Of a DNA stretch of 38,827 nucleotides, positions 16,333 through 24,832 are shown piece after piece. The translations under genes and the position numbers were made by a program. The stretch's first letter is position 1, and each line of letters begins with the position of its first letter. The notes beneath the pieces are model-generated. The model was not told the DNA's origin. It ran no database searches and saw only the letters and a list, made by a program, of their open reading frames with translations. The DNA comes from Oscillospiraceae bacterium (lineage in GTDB: Bacteria; Bacillota; Clostridia; Oscillospirales; CAG-272): assembly GCA_015065135.1 (NCBI GenBank), contig SVQY01000020.1:1-38827 (forward strand), in the 5' to 3' direction.

Positions 16333-19300
16333 TCAGTCGTTCTGATTGATCACGTAATGGAGACAAGAGCTGTAAAGCTCGCCGAGTGCACGCATAGAGG
16401 ACGCGCAGTAGTGTGCCCAGTCGGTGTTGTCGCTTTCGTTTCCGTAGTCCTCGTACAGCGGATCGCTCGGATCAAGCTCGTGAGCCGTTTTCTTCGAAAG
16501 CAGATGGCTCGTGTCGATGTAGATCGAGTTCGCGATCGCACCGCTCTGATCGGGGTTCGCAATCGTAGGAACGTTAAGTCCGAACACGTAACCCTCGAGC
16601 GGTCCCTCCGTCAACGCGGAATCACTCGATGCGCCGATAATCGAGCAGAGCCACTGGCTGTTGCTGATCTTGCCACGGTTGACCTCAAGCGAGTAAATCC
16701 AGTCGTTCGGACCGGTACCGCCGGTTGCAGGCTGCTTGCTATCATTGTTCGCAATACCAGCATTAATGAAGGAAATACCCGAGCCGGGAACCTGCAGAGC
16801 CGAGGTCGCTCTCGTTGCGTAGGCAGCAAAGGTGTTGCGGACGCGATTGACTAGCGCTTCCTCAAGCGCTGCATAGTTTTTCGCAGTAGCCTCGGTTGCA
16901 GCATCGGATTCACCCTGCATCCACATGAAGCTGCGGATTCGAACGTCGTAGCCCTCTTCCTCAAGACTGTCGAGTGCATCTTGTACGTAAGCAAGCATAT
17001 CGTCGGTCAGATTCGTGTTCTTTCCGTCGATCGTGCAACCCGATGTCCACTGACTGCCAAGTGCCGTTCCTGCCGCAGCATATTTGATAATATACCAGTT
17101 TTCTCCGTTCAGGGCAGTATTCGTTGCAAGCGAGTATGCAAGCGCAAGTTCGGGACCGAAGTAGGTCGTGCCCTGTGCACCGATACCGACACGATACTTC
17201 TCAAAGTCGCCGTTCGAGAAGATCGTGCTGAGCGAGCCGGGGATCGATTCGTTGGGAGCAACGTCAAAGTTGATATTCGCGTACTTGATAAAGACGTTTG
17301 AATAATCAAAGCTTGCATAATTATCGATAATATCCTGCGTCAGCGGTGCGGGACCGAACATATTCGACTGACCTGCCATAATGATCACATTTGCGTTCGG
17401 CTTCTCGGTATCAATAAAGGTCGCGTCGTTTTCGGACACCTCTGCCATATTGACCGTCCAGTCAGCAAGCGGAGACATACCGTCCTCAAAGACGAGCACC
17501 CAGTGTACCGTATAGCTCTCACCGGGCTGGAAGGTGCCGCAGTTCATCTCGAGCAGCGAGTGACCGTTGTTCCAACCGAAGCTATTATACATGTCGCCCT
17601 CGGTATATACGATCGCAGGAGCAGTCCACTGCAGGGTCGAGAGATCGTCGCCAATGTAGTAGCCGAAGCCCTTCAGCTGCGGAGCATCCTCCAAGCAACC
17701 AACCACGCAGTTGATACCAAGCGTCGTATAAGGCTTTGCGTTATCGATCGTCAATCCGTAATATCCTTCCGAATATTTACCTTCGACGAAATTACCCCAG
17801 TAGGTATTGCCCCATTCACCGTACTCGTTATTAAATCCATAGACGAGCTCGCCGTTCGGCGCGGTATAGGTCAGGTTGTTATTAGCAAAATGATCGTAGG
17901 TATATGCGCTATTGACCAAATGTGCCCAACCGGAAACGTTAAAGCCACCAGTGGCGAAGAAAGGAGCCTTTACAGCAGTGTTGTTAGGATCCGCGATGGG
18001 CAATCTGATACGATCCTCCAAAAGCGTAAGGCTATGGATTGAAACCGTACAGGTTGCGGTCATAACATTGCCGAAATCGTCGGTATAGGAGATCGTAAAC
18101 GTCTTGCTGTCGGCGGTTTCTGCCGCCTCAACGAAGGTAAAGCTCGTAATCTTTCCGCTACTACCATTCTTGCTCGTTGCATAGACGACAAAATCGTCGT
18201 TCGTAAAGACATGATCCTTGTCGTAAACGCCCTTGAGCGGCTTTGCCGAGATCGAGATGATATTCATAATGACCTTGTACCATGTCTTATAGCTCACACC
18301 GTCGATCGTGACCGGGGTAACAAGATCGGTTTCCGCAATCTCGCAATCTTTTGCCAGCTTAATGGACGAATTATCCATAATACCCTCGTCGGTCGGTTTA
18401 GCATCGGGATGTTCCTTGAGGATATTTTTGAATTCGCTAGTATGTGTGGGATCCTGGCGATACGCTTTATCGATCAGCATAACGCCTTCGTGTATGGTGA
18501 TGAAAGGTCTGTCGCCCTCATATCCATTGGTAGCGTTGAACGCACCGTTGTTACGGTTAAGAACGTCATTGGGGGTATTATTATAAAGGAAATAACCGCC
18601 GTAGATGTTCATATTACCGCCCTTACCTGCGTAAATGAGAGCACGGTTGCTGTTCTCGTGCTTCATGTCACCGTTTGCGGGGTCGAAATTGCCGTTACCG
18701 TCAACAGATGTACCGATGGGATCGCCTGCATAGGAGTCTGCGATAAACGCGCCGCTGTAAATATCTACGTAGGAGGGAGTATCGTAAGGTGCCCAGACCA
18801 TATAGATAGAGCTTGCCATCTTGATAAAGCCGGTTCCGACTCTGTCGATAATGTTCAGGCTGCCCTCTTTGTCAACAAAGAACAGAGCGCCAACGTCCTG
18901 ATTGCCGGTAGCAGTATCGCTGCACTTGACGGTGATCTTGTGACCGTTCAGATCAATGGCAACGTTCTGACCGATGATATTGACCGCATTATGGTAGGTT
19001 TTACTACCGCTTACCAGAACGTGCTCACTGCTGCGGTCTGCGCTGCCTGCAGTCAGATCAATGGTAAAATCAGCCGTCAGCTTGATCTCTACGTCGCTTT
19101 GCTTAACGGCATCACGCAGAGCTGCAAGAGTTTCAACCTCGATCTCTTCATACTCAAACGCATAAGGGCTGAAGCTGCCGGTCTTGAAGGTGAGAGTACC
19201 TTCTACCTCATCATAAACCGCATCCTCGATCAGAACACCGTTATGATAGGCGTTCATCGCTGCCAAAGCATTGGGAGCGGCGACCGCAACGGTGACCAGC

Positions 19301-20214
19301 TGATCGCCGGAAAGGTTCTCCTTCAGGTTGGTAACAGAAATATCAAATGCGTATGCCTTGGTATTCTCACCGACGGTAATGGTCTGAGAAGGATCGATAC
19401 CGTCAAAGGTAACGGTTACGGGCTGGGTGGGATCTGCAATGGCGCTTGCGGGAACGGTGACCGTTGCAATGGTCAAGCCATCGTGAACAAGCTCAAAGTC
19501 CACAGACCCGGCACCATCTGCAAGGGTCTTGCTTTCCGTTGCCAGGATAGAGGTATCCGACAGATCGTCAAAGGTAGCATCCTTATCGTACTGATCGTCA
19601 AAGCTATCAAACTCGGCCGTGTACTGCGTTGCGTAAATGCGGATATCGAAGGCGCCGCCGAGTGACAGGCCCTGATACTCGTTGCCTGCATCCTCACGCA
19701 TTCTCAGCGCAATGCCGAGATAGGCACACTCCCCTGCCTCCAACGTACCGTAGGTGGTCTCCTCAATGGAGTTGATGAACTTGCGCAGGTTGCCAACGCA
19801 TGTGTAACCGTCAAGGTTGCGATCGGCAGGATAAGCAAGCTCGCTCTCACTGGGATAAACGTAAACGTCGATCACGTCGGCGAGAATGGAAAGCTCCTTC
19901 TCAGAGTAGAGCTTGGCGACCCACTTCAATGCGAGCGTTCCCTCATTCTCTACCTTTAATACTTTAACGTCAACGTAACCGGGCTCCCACTTGTCATAAT
20001 CGAAAATTGGATCCTGACTTTTCTTCAGAGAGCTCCAAACACCCGTCTCCTTGTCAAGCAGCTCCAGATCAAGCTTCAAAGTACCGGACTGGATCTTGTT
20101 ACCCGAGCTGGTCACCGAATCGGTGAACCAGGCCCACGTCGTACCGAGGAGCATAGATATACACAGGAGCAATGAAACAACGCTCATCAATAATGATTTT
20201 TTAGTGTTTTTCAT
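16333..20214 (-). CDS. Large secreted protein: SipW-type/TasA-like N-terminus, beta-helix and Ig-like regions, C-terminal SGNH acetylesterase domain
   Basis: A 1293-aa protein. Residues 1-30 form a SipW-type signal peptide (SLLLCISMLLGTTWAWFTD), followed by a TasA/camelysin-like module to about 215 ('SGTLKLDLELLD', 'GTLALKWVAKLY', 'GGAFDIRIYATQYT'). A beta-sandwich-like segment covers about 225-350, a right-handed beta-helix-like region about 355-640 ('VAIDLNGHKITV', 'NMNIYGGYFLYNN'), and a Big_3-type Ig repeat about 645-720. After an unrecognised region comes a SGNH hydrolase domain from about 940: GQSNM with Ser950, WMQGESDA with Glu1102, and DTSH with Asp1234/His1237. These fit the CE6/sialate-O-acetylesterase group, which removes acetyl groups from sugars. 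No LPxTG anchor is visible. The start is ATG 20214 after AAGGAG. It lies 18 nt downstream of a paralogous gene in the same operon. Confidence 0.85.
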   Translation of the reverse strand: MKNTKKSLLMSVVSLLLCISMLLGTTWAWFTDSVTSSGNKIQSGTLKLDLELLDKETGVWSSLKKSQDPIFDYDKWEPGYVDVKVLKVENEGTLALKWVAKLYSEKELSILADVIDVYVYPSESELAYPADRNLDGYTCVGNLRKFINSIEETTYGTLEAGECAYLGIALRMREDAGNEYQGLSLGGAFDIRIYATQYTAEFDSFDDQYDKDATFDDLSDTSILATESKTLADGAGSVDFELVHDGLTIATVTVPASAIADPTQPVTVTFDGIDPSQTITVGENTKAYAFDISVTNLKENLSGDQLVTVAVAAPNALAAMNAYHNGVLIEDAVYDEVEGTLTFKTGSFSPYAFEYEEIEVETLAALRDAVKQSDVEIKLTADFTIDLTAGSADRSSEHVLVSGSKTYHNAVNIIGQNVAIDLNGHKITVKCSDTATGNQDVGALFFVDKEGSLNIIDRVGTGFIKMASSIYMVWAPYDTPSYVDIYSGAFIADSYAGDPIGTSVDGNGNFDPANGDMKHENSNRALIYAGKGGNMNIYGGYFLYNNTPNDVLNRNNGAFNATNGYEGDRPFITIHEGVMLIDKAYRQDPTHTSEFKNILKEHPDAKPTDEGIMDNSSIKLAKDCEIAETDLVTPVTIDGVSYKTWYKVIMNIISISAKPLKGVYDKDHVFTNDDFVVYATSKNGSSGKITSFTFVEAAETADSKTFTISYTDDFGNVMTATCTVSIHSLTLLEDRIRLPIADPNNTAVKAPFFATGGFNVSGWAHLVNSAYTYDHFANNNLTYTAPNGELVYGFNNEYGEWGNTYWGNFVEGKYSEGYYGLTIDNAKPYTTLGINCVVGCLEDAPQLKGFGYYIGDDLSTLQWTAPAIVYTEGDMYNSFGWNNGHSLLEMNCGTFQPGESYTVHWVLVFEDGMSPLADWTVNMAEVSENDATFIDTEKPNANVIIMAGQSNMFGPAPLTQDIIDNYASFDYSNVFIKYANINFDVAPNESIPGSLSTIFSNGDFEKYRVGIGAQGTTYFGPELALAYSLATNTALNGENWYIIKYAAAGTALGSQWTSGCTIDGKNTNLTDDMLAYVQDALDSLEEEGYDVRIRSFMWMQGESDAATEATAKNYAALEEALVNRVRNTFAAYATRATSALQVPGSGISFINAGIANNDSKQPATGGTGPNDWIYSLEVNRGKISNSQWLCSIIGASSDSALTEGPLEGYVFGLNVPTIANPDQSGAIANSIYIDTSHLLSKKTAHELDPSDPLYEDYGNESDNTDWAHYCASSMRALGELYSSCLHYVINQND

Positions 20215-20232
20215 AGCCAAATCTCCTTAATA

Positions 20233-21798
20233 TCACTGAGGGAGCTTTTGATATACCTGTTCACCGTCAATGATAATCGTTGCGGTAGCAGATACCTTAC
20301 CCGTGGTACCGATATTTCCTGTGTAGGTGATAGTTTCAGCCTCAATAGTGCCGCCAGTACCAAGGATTAGAAGAGCATATCCTCCTTCAGCTTCGATAGA
20401 GGAGTTTTTAACATAGGCGCAAGAGCCATTGCCTACTGCAACGCCGTATGTAGCTTTGATTGTGCAGTTCTCTACCCAAACGCCAACGGTCTCGGAGTGA
20501 GTAGAGTACTGCGCGCCGATTGCTACATGCTGATTCGATGTACCGGTGACAACGATCTCCGCATTCTCAATCACCGCATAGCCAACACGGAAGCCTCTAT
20601 TCGACTCATAATAACCTCCGTCGATCTCAAGCGAGAACTGATCTCCGGTGTAGTGATAAGCATCAACTATCCACGATCCGTTAGTGGAACCGTCAATCGT
20701 TACAACATTATTCATTGTAATTGCAATTGCACCGTCTCCACGGGGCTTAATAAACGAGCCGTTATCGGTGGAACCAATGTACTTACCGCCATTAAGAGTA
20801 ACGGTCGCGTCGTTGCCTGCGGGAATGTTAACAAGACCGTAAGCTCCTACAAGTACAACTTCTTGATTCTCTACATTAGTAGTCGTATCACTATTAACGG
20901 TACCGTTAATGGTATAGTCTACCTCGTCAGCAAGCTCGAACGGACGACCCTTCAACGCAGAAGCATCAATATCATATCCATTCAAATGAACGATCAAATC
21001 TTTTTCAATCATTATCGCAGTATCTGCTGCTGTAAATACAATGTCAGCTGTAAGGTAGTATTCTCCACCAATCTTTGCTGCCTTTCTAAATTCGTCCAAA
21101 CTATTGATCGTGCCGAATCCGGTCTCTGCATCATACAGATCATCGAAGCTGTCTTCCTCGTAGGTGTGCTGGGTGGCCACGATCTTGAGGTCAAATTTGC
21201 CGCCAAGATCAAGGTTCTGATACTCGTTTCCTGCCGTGGGATCCATGCGAAGCACGATGCCAAGATAGGATTCCTGGCCGGCCTCAAGCGTTCCCTTGGT
21301 CATGGCCGTCAGGTTCTCAATGAAGTCACGAAGAGTAAACTTCTTGAACTGACCCTGCTCGGCAAGGGTATCAAACTGTGCGCGATCGGTAACACCGTCA
21401 ATGTAATCCCTTACGGTGTCGCTGCGGTCATCGCTTCTGACGTAGACGAAAATGGCGTCGGCAAGAATAGAAAGACTCTCCTCTGTCATAATGACGGCCT
21501 GCCACTTCAGCGCGAGCGTACCAAGATTCACAACACGAAGATTGACGACCTCGGTATAGCCGGGCTCCCATTTCGTGTAATTGAAAATCGGATCGCTCGA
21601 AGCATCGACCCACTTTTCGCCATCAACGTCCCACTTTTCAAGTGCGATGTCTAACGTACCCGTTTGAATGAGGTTACCGGAAGAGGAAACCTGATCGGTA
21701 AACCAAGCATACGTGGTTCCAAGGAGCATGGAAATACACATAAGCATGGCGATCACGCTCATCAAAAGGGCACGCTTGGTGCTTTTTTTGCTTGTCAT
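20233..21798 (-). CDS. Secreted SipW-type/TasA-like protein with beta-helix C-terminus
   Basis: A 521-aa protein whose first 230 residues are clearly paralogous to the next gene's product: SipW-type signal peptide (SMLLGTTYAWFTD), 'SSGNLIQTGTLDIALE', 'YTKWEPGY', 'GTLALKW', 'SLSILADAI', 'GTLEAGQESYLGIVLRM', 'LGGKFDLKIVATQHT'. The rest, from about 250, enters with 'LDEFRKAAKIGGEYYLTADI' and continues with Asn/Gly-rich short strands typical of a right-handed beta-helix ('VTLNGGKYIGS', 'SLEIDGGYYES', 'VWVENCTIKATYGVAV'). No catalytic motif was found. Proteins of this kind are usually processed by a SipW-like signal peptidase and form cell-surface or matrix material; none is encoded in the window. 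The start is ATG 21798, 11 nt after AGGAGG; the upstream ATG at 21837 precedes that ribosome site. Confidence 0.83.
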   Translation of the reverse strand: MTSKKSTKRALLMSVIAMLMCISMLLGTTYAWFTDQVSSSGNLIQTGTLDIALEKWDVDGEKWVDASSDPIFNYTKWEPGYTEVVNLRVVNLGTLALKWQAVIMTEESLSILADAIFVYVRSDDRSDTVRDYIDGVTDRAQFDTLAEQGQFKKFTLRDFIENLTAMTKGTLEAGQESYLGIVLRMDPTAGNEYQNLDLGGKFDLKIVATQHTYEEDSFDDLYDAETGFGTINSLDEFRKAAKIGGEYYLTADIVFTAADTAIMIEKDLIVHLNGYDIDASALKGRPFELADEVDYTINGTVNSDTTTNVENQEVVLVGAYGLVNIPAGNDATVTLNGGKYIGSTDNGSFIKPRGDGAIAITMNNVVTIDGSTNGSWIVDAYHYTGDQFSLEIDGGYYESNRGFRVGYAVIENAEIVVTGTSNQHVAIGAQYSTHSETVGVWVENCTIKATYGVAVGNGSCAYVKNSSIEAEGGYALLILGTGGTIEAETITYTGNIGTTGKVSATATIIIDGEQVYQKLPQ

Positions 21799-22104
21799 AT
21801 TGTCTATGACCTCCTTTTTTGATCGGCGCGGGATCAAAACCGCACTCAGTCTGCGCCACTTCTACCGAGTGCCGTTATGGCCTTTCTTACATGTATAAAC
21901 CCGATGCTCAATAAAGCCATATCAATTCAGCCCGGGCCTTGCTTTGCAATCAGCATTCACACAGTTGACAAGCTCCTGATTGTCACGTGCCTGTTTTGCA
22001 TTTGCGGCTTTGCCATCTGAAGCGGCGCAGCATAAAAATGCGGTGCCGCTTCGGATATTCTAAAATCTTATACATATGTATTTTGTATAGATATGCAACA
22101 TTTC
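21799..22104 (-). promoter_or_regulatory. Long structured 5' leader of the SipW-type operon (candidate cis-regulatory RNA)
   Basis: About 300 nt lie between the likely promoter and the start codon, without a credible gene. In the RNA direction hairpins can form at 22052-22019 (8-bp GAAGCGGC stem plus inner GCAT/ATGC), 21985-21966 (TGACAA stem), 21872-21842 (9-bp stem with a G-U pair) and 21839-21817 (TTTTGATC stem immediately before the AGGAGG). A GCAAAGC motif occurs near 21945. I could not match it securely to a known riboswitch class. Confidence 0.45.
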
Positions 22105-22110
22105 GGATAT

Positions 22111-22138
22111 ATTCTATAACAAAAAAAAAAAAACACAA
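22111..22138 (-). promoter_or_regulatory. Candidate promoter for the SipW-type operon
   Basis: Minus strand TTGTGT (22138-22133), 16-nt spacer that is mostly a run of T, TAGAAT (22116-22111). It is the best match found upstream of the leader but is not close to consensus. Confidence 0.35.
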
Positions 22139-22245
22139 CTACTTAGGCGCATTTTCTTTGCAATTTAACAGTTTTTTTACATTTATCCATAAATTTTGCC
22201 CGTTAAAAGGCTCTATCTGTGCCTCCGTGCCTCTTGAAAAACCAC

Positions 22246-22285
22246 AAAAAAAGATGAGCAAGAAGCTTCTTGCTCATCTTTTTTT
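22246..22285 (-). terminator. 40-bp perfect palindrome, intrinsic terminator of the GH3 gene
   Basis: Two 20-nt arms (22246-22265 and 22266-22285) are perfect complements with no spacer, bounded by seven A on the left and seven T on the right. It is able to terminate in either direction. Confidence 0.85.
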
Positions 22286-22342
22286 GAGTTACACAGAAAA
22301 CTACCCGCAATGCAAGTGGGCAACAAAGGTTATACCCCAAAT

Positions 22343-22366
22343 GGCCTTCCCCAACGGGGGAAGGCC
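22343..22366. repeat. GC-rich hairpin, CCTTCCCC...GGGGAAGG (REP-like candidate)
   Basis: 10-bp stem (22343-22352 with 22357-22366) around AACG, with no T run. It may be an interspersed palindrome or an mRNA-stability hairpin after the GH3 gene. Confidence 0.45.
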
Positions 22367-22427
22367 AACGTAGTGCCCGCTTTAGCGAAAACATGCACAA
22401 AGGCGAGGAATAAGCAAGTACTTATCA

Positions 22428-24710
22428 TTATTCGGCATCCACACGGACATAAACGGCATCCTCCGCCTCTGTCGTCAGTTCTGCTTCCAGGGGCAGCACG
22501 GGATTGGAACCGATCATCACCCGAACGGTTGCCGCCTCCACCTCATATCTCTCGTGGATCGAATATACGCAAAGCTCCTCTTTTCCCAACAGAAAGCTGA
22601 CTCGCTTCGTTTCGCCGGGCATCAGATACACTCTTTCGTAGCCACGCAGCTCTTTGGCGCGCCTTCTGACCGAATTTCCGCTGCCGCTGATATATAGCTG
22701 CACCACCTCTGCTCCCCCGATCTCCGATTCGTTTTTTACGATAGCGGATATCCGAAAGCTGTTTTTGCCCAAGCGCTCCACCTGTAGATCCGCATAGGAA
22801 AAGGTGGCGTAGGAAAGGCCGTAGCCGAATGGGTAAAGCACGGGATGCAAATGATCCAGATACGTCCGATTGTATGCCTTGCGCTTGGCATTCTCTTTTG
22901 TTTTTTCGTAGCGATTGTAATAGACGGGCAGACAGGCGGCAGAGGCAGGCATGGAAACGGACAGCTTGCCCGATGGGTTGACACGACCGATCAGAATATC
23001 ACCGATAGCCTCGCCGCCCCGCAAGCCCGGATACCAGGCCGTCAGCACCGCATCGGCAAGCTCGTTTTCCTCTGCGATCGCATAGGGCCTACCCGCGATC
23101 ATCAAAAGGACGACGGGGATTCCCTCAGCCTTCAGACATCGTATCAGCTCGGTCTGATTTCCGGGCAGGTGCAGGTCAGCCACGTCGCACCCTTCGCCGC
23201 AGTCCAAAAACATCTCGGAGCCGGATGCTGCGCCGGTGTGACGGTCATACGTTGCCTCTGCCAGCGCTCGCGCAGAGCTCCCCCCGACCGTAACCACAGC
23301 CACGTCGCAGCTGCGTGCCAGCGCCAGAGCTTGCTCTATGCTCTTGTCATCCCCTTCAAAATCCCAGCCGGCCGCATAATGCAGCTCCTCGAACCGCTCC
23401 TCCAGAGCCTCCAGCAGCGTGTTATGCTCCTCCTCGCTTTGTAAAGACGTATAATCTCCCAACATATAATATACGTTTGCCGCATGAGCACCAAGCAGCG
23501 CCACGCGCTTTTGAGGGGATAACGGCAGAACACCGTTATTTTTCAAGAGCACCACAGACTCACACGCGGCCTCATAGGCCAGCTTCTTTTGTTCACCGCT
23601 CTGCAAATAAGCCACCAACGAGCCGTCATCCTCGGTGTAGGGTTGATCGAACAGCCCAAGCTCATACTTCTTTTTCAGAATGCGCAGCACCGCCTCATCT
23701 ATCAACGATTCCTCGACCAATCCTTTTTCGCAGGCACCGATCAGATGCAAAAACGCCCCGTGATCTGCCAAACTCAGATCGATTCCCGCACGTAGCACCG
23801 CGGCGGCTCCTCGCTCCGCATCCATTCCCATTTGTTCAACAGCCCTTGTTACGCCCCAACCGTCGGAAAGCAGAATTCCCCCAAAGCCAAGCTCGTCGCG
23901 CAACACGTCCCGCAGCAAGTATTTGTTCAGATGACAGGGCACGCCGTCCACGGTGTTGTAGGCAGCCATCACAACGTCTGCACCTGCACGAACCGCTGCT
24001 CTCGCTCCCGACAAATGGATATCGTGCAGCTCCCGTCTCCCCACATTCACCTCCGCTGTATTCAGTCCTCCAAAGGCGTCCCCCGCAGCGCAAAAATGCT
24101 TACAGCACAACAACGCATTGGAGACTTTAAAACCCTTGACGCCGCTTTGTGCATAACGTCCGATCAGATATGGGTCCTCCGAGAAGCACTCTTCGGTACG
24201 CCCCCAACGTGGGTCGCGCGCTACGTCCAGCATAGAGGTAAATCCCATTTGAGTGGCGGAAAGCGAGATCTCTCTGCCCACGCTTGTCATAATTCTACCG
24301 TACAGCTCGTCGTGGAACATACATCCAAGGCCCAAATTGGTTGGAAAGACCTCGCTGCCCAAGGCCATAACGCCATGATTCGCCTCAACCTCTATCAATA
24401 CGGGAATGGGTACTCTCGATCTGTCAAGCACCTCTTTTTGCAGCTGATTCGCTACCTTTACACGGTGTCGCGGCTCAATCCCATCCGCAAAGCTCTCCAC
24501 CGCAAAGGGATCGGCACGCAGAAGATTACTGATGGCACCCATCGCCCCATATTCCTCCAAAAAAGAATAAAAGGCGGGTTGGAAAAAGAAATTCTCTCCC
24601 TTTCGGCAAAAGCCGCGGTATCCTGCCACGGTTTGGGAAAGCTGAGCAACCTTTTCACGCAGATTCAAACGCTTCAAAAGCTGGCGTGCATAGAGCTCAT
24701 GATTTTTCAT
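22428..24710 (-). CDS. Glycoside hydrolase family 3 beta-glycosidase
   Basis: A 760-aa retaining exo-glycosidase. The N-terminal TIM-barrel contains 'VARDPRWGRTEECFSEDPYLIG', the substrate-site 'CCKHFCAAG', and the nucleophile segment 'GILLSDGWGV' with Asp283. A second alpha/beta domain includes 'VALLGAHAANVYYMLGDY' and 'GEGCDVADLHLPGNQTELI', and a C-terminal Fn3-like domain starts near 640. No signal peptide is seen, so it probably acts in the cytoplasm on imported oligosaccharides. Family members cleave beta-glucosides, xylosides or N-acetylglucosaminides; the pattern fits the beta-glucosidase/xylosidase side. The start is ATG 24710, 6 nt after AAGGTG; a GTG 9 nt earlier lies inside that site. 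Single gene with its own likely promoter and terminator. Confidence 0.93.
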   Translation of the reverse strand: MKNHELYARQLLKRLNLREKVAQLSQTVAGYRGFCRKGENFFFQPAFYSFLEEYGAMGAISNLLRADPFAVESFADGIEPRHRVKVANQLQKEVLDRSRVPIPVLIEVEANHGVMALGSEVFPTNLGLGCMFHDELYGRIMTSVGREISLSATQMGFTSMLDVARDPRWGRTEECFSEDPYLIGRYAQSGVKGFKVSNALLCCKHFCAAGDAFGGLNTAEVNVGRRELHDIHLSGARAAVRAGADVVMAAYNTVDGVPCHLNKYLLRDVLRDELGFGGILLSDGWGVTRAVEQMGMDAERGAAAVLRAGIDLSLADHGAFLHLIGACEKGLVEESLIDEAVLRILKKKYELGLFDQPYTEDDGSLVAYLQSGEQKKLAYEAACESVVLLKNNGVLPLSPQKRVALLGAHAANVYYMLGDYTSLQSEEEHNTLLEALEERFEELHYAAGWDFEGDDKSIEQALALARSCDVAVVTVGGSSARALAEATYDRHTGAASGSEMFLDCGEGCDVADLHLPGNQTELIRCLKAEGIPVVLLMIAGRPYAIAEENELADAVLTAWYPGLRGGEAIGDILIGRVNPSGKLSVSMPASAACLPVYYNRYEKTKENAKRKAYNRTYLDHLHPVLYPFGYGLSYATFSYADLQVERLGKNSFRISAIVKNESEIGGAEVVQLYISGSGNSVRRRAKELRGYERVYLMPGETKRVSFLLGKEELCVYSIHERYEVEAATVRVMIGSNPVLPLEAELTTEAEDAVYVRVDAE

Positions 24711-24739
24711 ATTGATCACCTTCGTTTCCGCGTTTTTTA

Positions 24740-24772
24740 TATTTTATCATATTTCCTCACGCCAACGCAAGG
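24740..24772 (-). promoter_or_regulatory. Candidate promoter for the GH3 gene
   Basis: Minus strand TTGCGT, 18-nt spacer, TAAAAT, about 30-60 nt upstream of the start codon. Moderate match only. Confidence 0.4.
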
Positions 24773-24802
24773 CACATACGTAAGTTTTTACAAAAAGCAC
24801 GC

Positions 24803-24828
24803 AAAAAGGCCGCCAATGGCGGCCTTTC
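24803..24828 (-). terminator. Intrinsic terminator of sigG
   Basis: 10-bp stem AAAGGCCGCC/GGCGGCCTTT (24805-24814 with 24818-24827) followed in minus-strand direction by five T, just after the sigG stop. Confidence 0.88.
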
Positions 24829-24832
24829 GGTA

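Larger units (their letters stand above)
22105..22427. other. Non-coding stretch downstream of the GH3 gene
   Basis: Holds the candidate promoter of the SipW-type operon, the terminator palindrome at 22246-22285 and a GC-rich hairpin at 22343-22366. An open frame of 128 codons on the plus strand (21987-22373) crosses the palindrome and poly-A tract and is not credible as a gene. Confidence 0.6.

Noticed and set aside
18211-19665. 484-codon open frame on the plus strand opposite the esterase fusion gene
   Set aside because: Antisense shadow; the minus-strand frame has a signal peptide, domains and a ribosome site, the plus-strand frame has none.
21799-22104. Firm call of a c-di-GMP-I riboswitch
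   Set aside because: Only scattered motif resemblance; the GNRA-capped stem and the exact conserved core could not be fitted by eye.
21987-22373. 128-codon open frame on the plus strand upstream of the SipW-type genes
   Set aside because: It runs through a 13-A tract and the 40-bp palindrome, has no ribosome site and no recognisable protein features.
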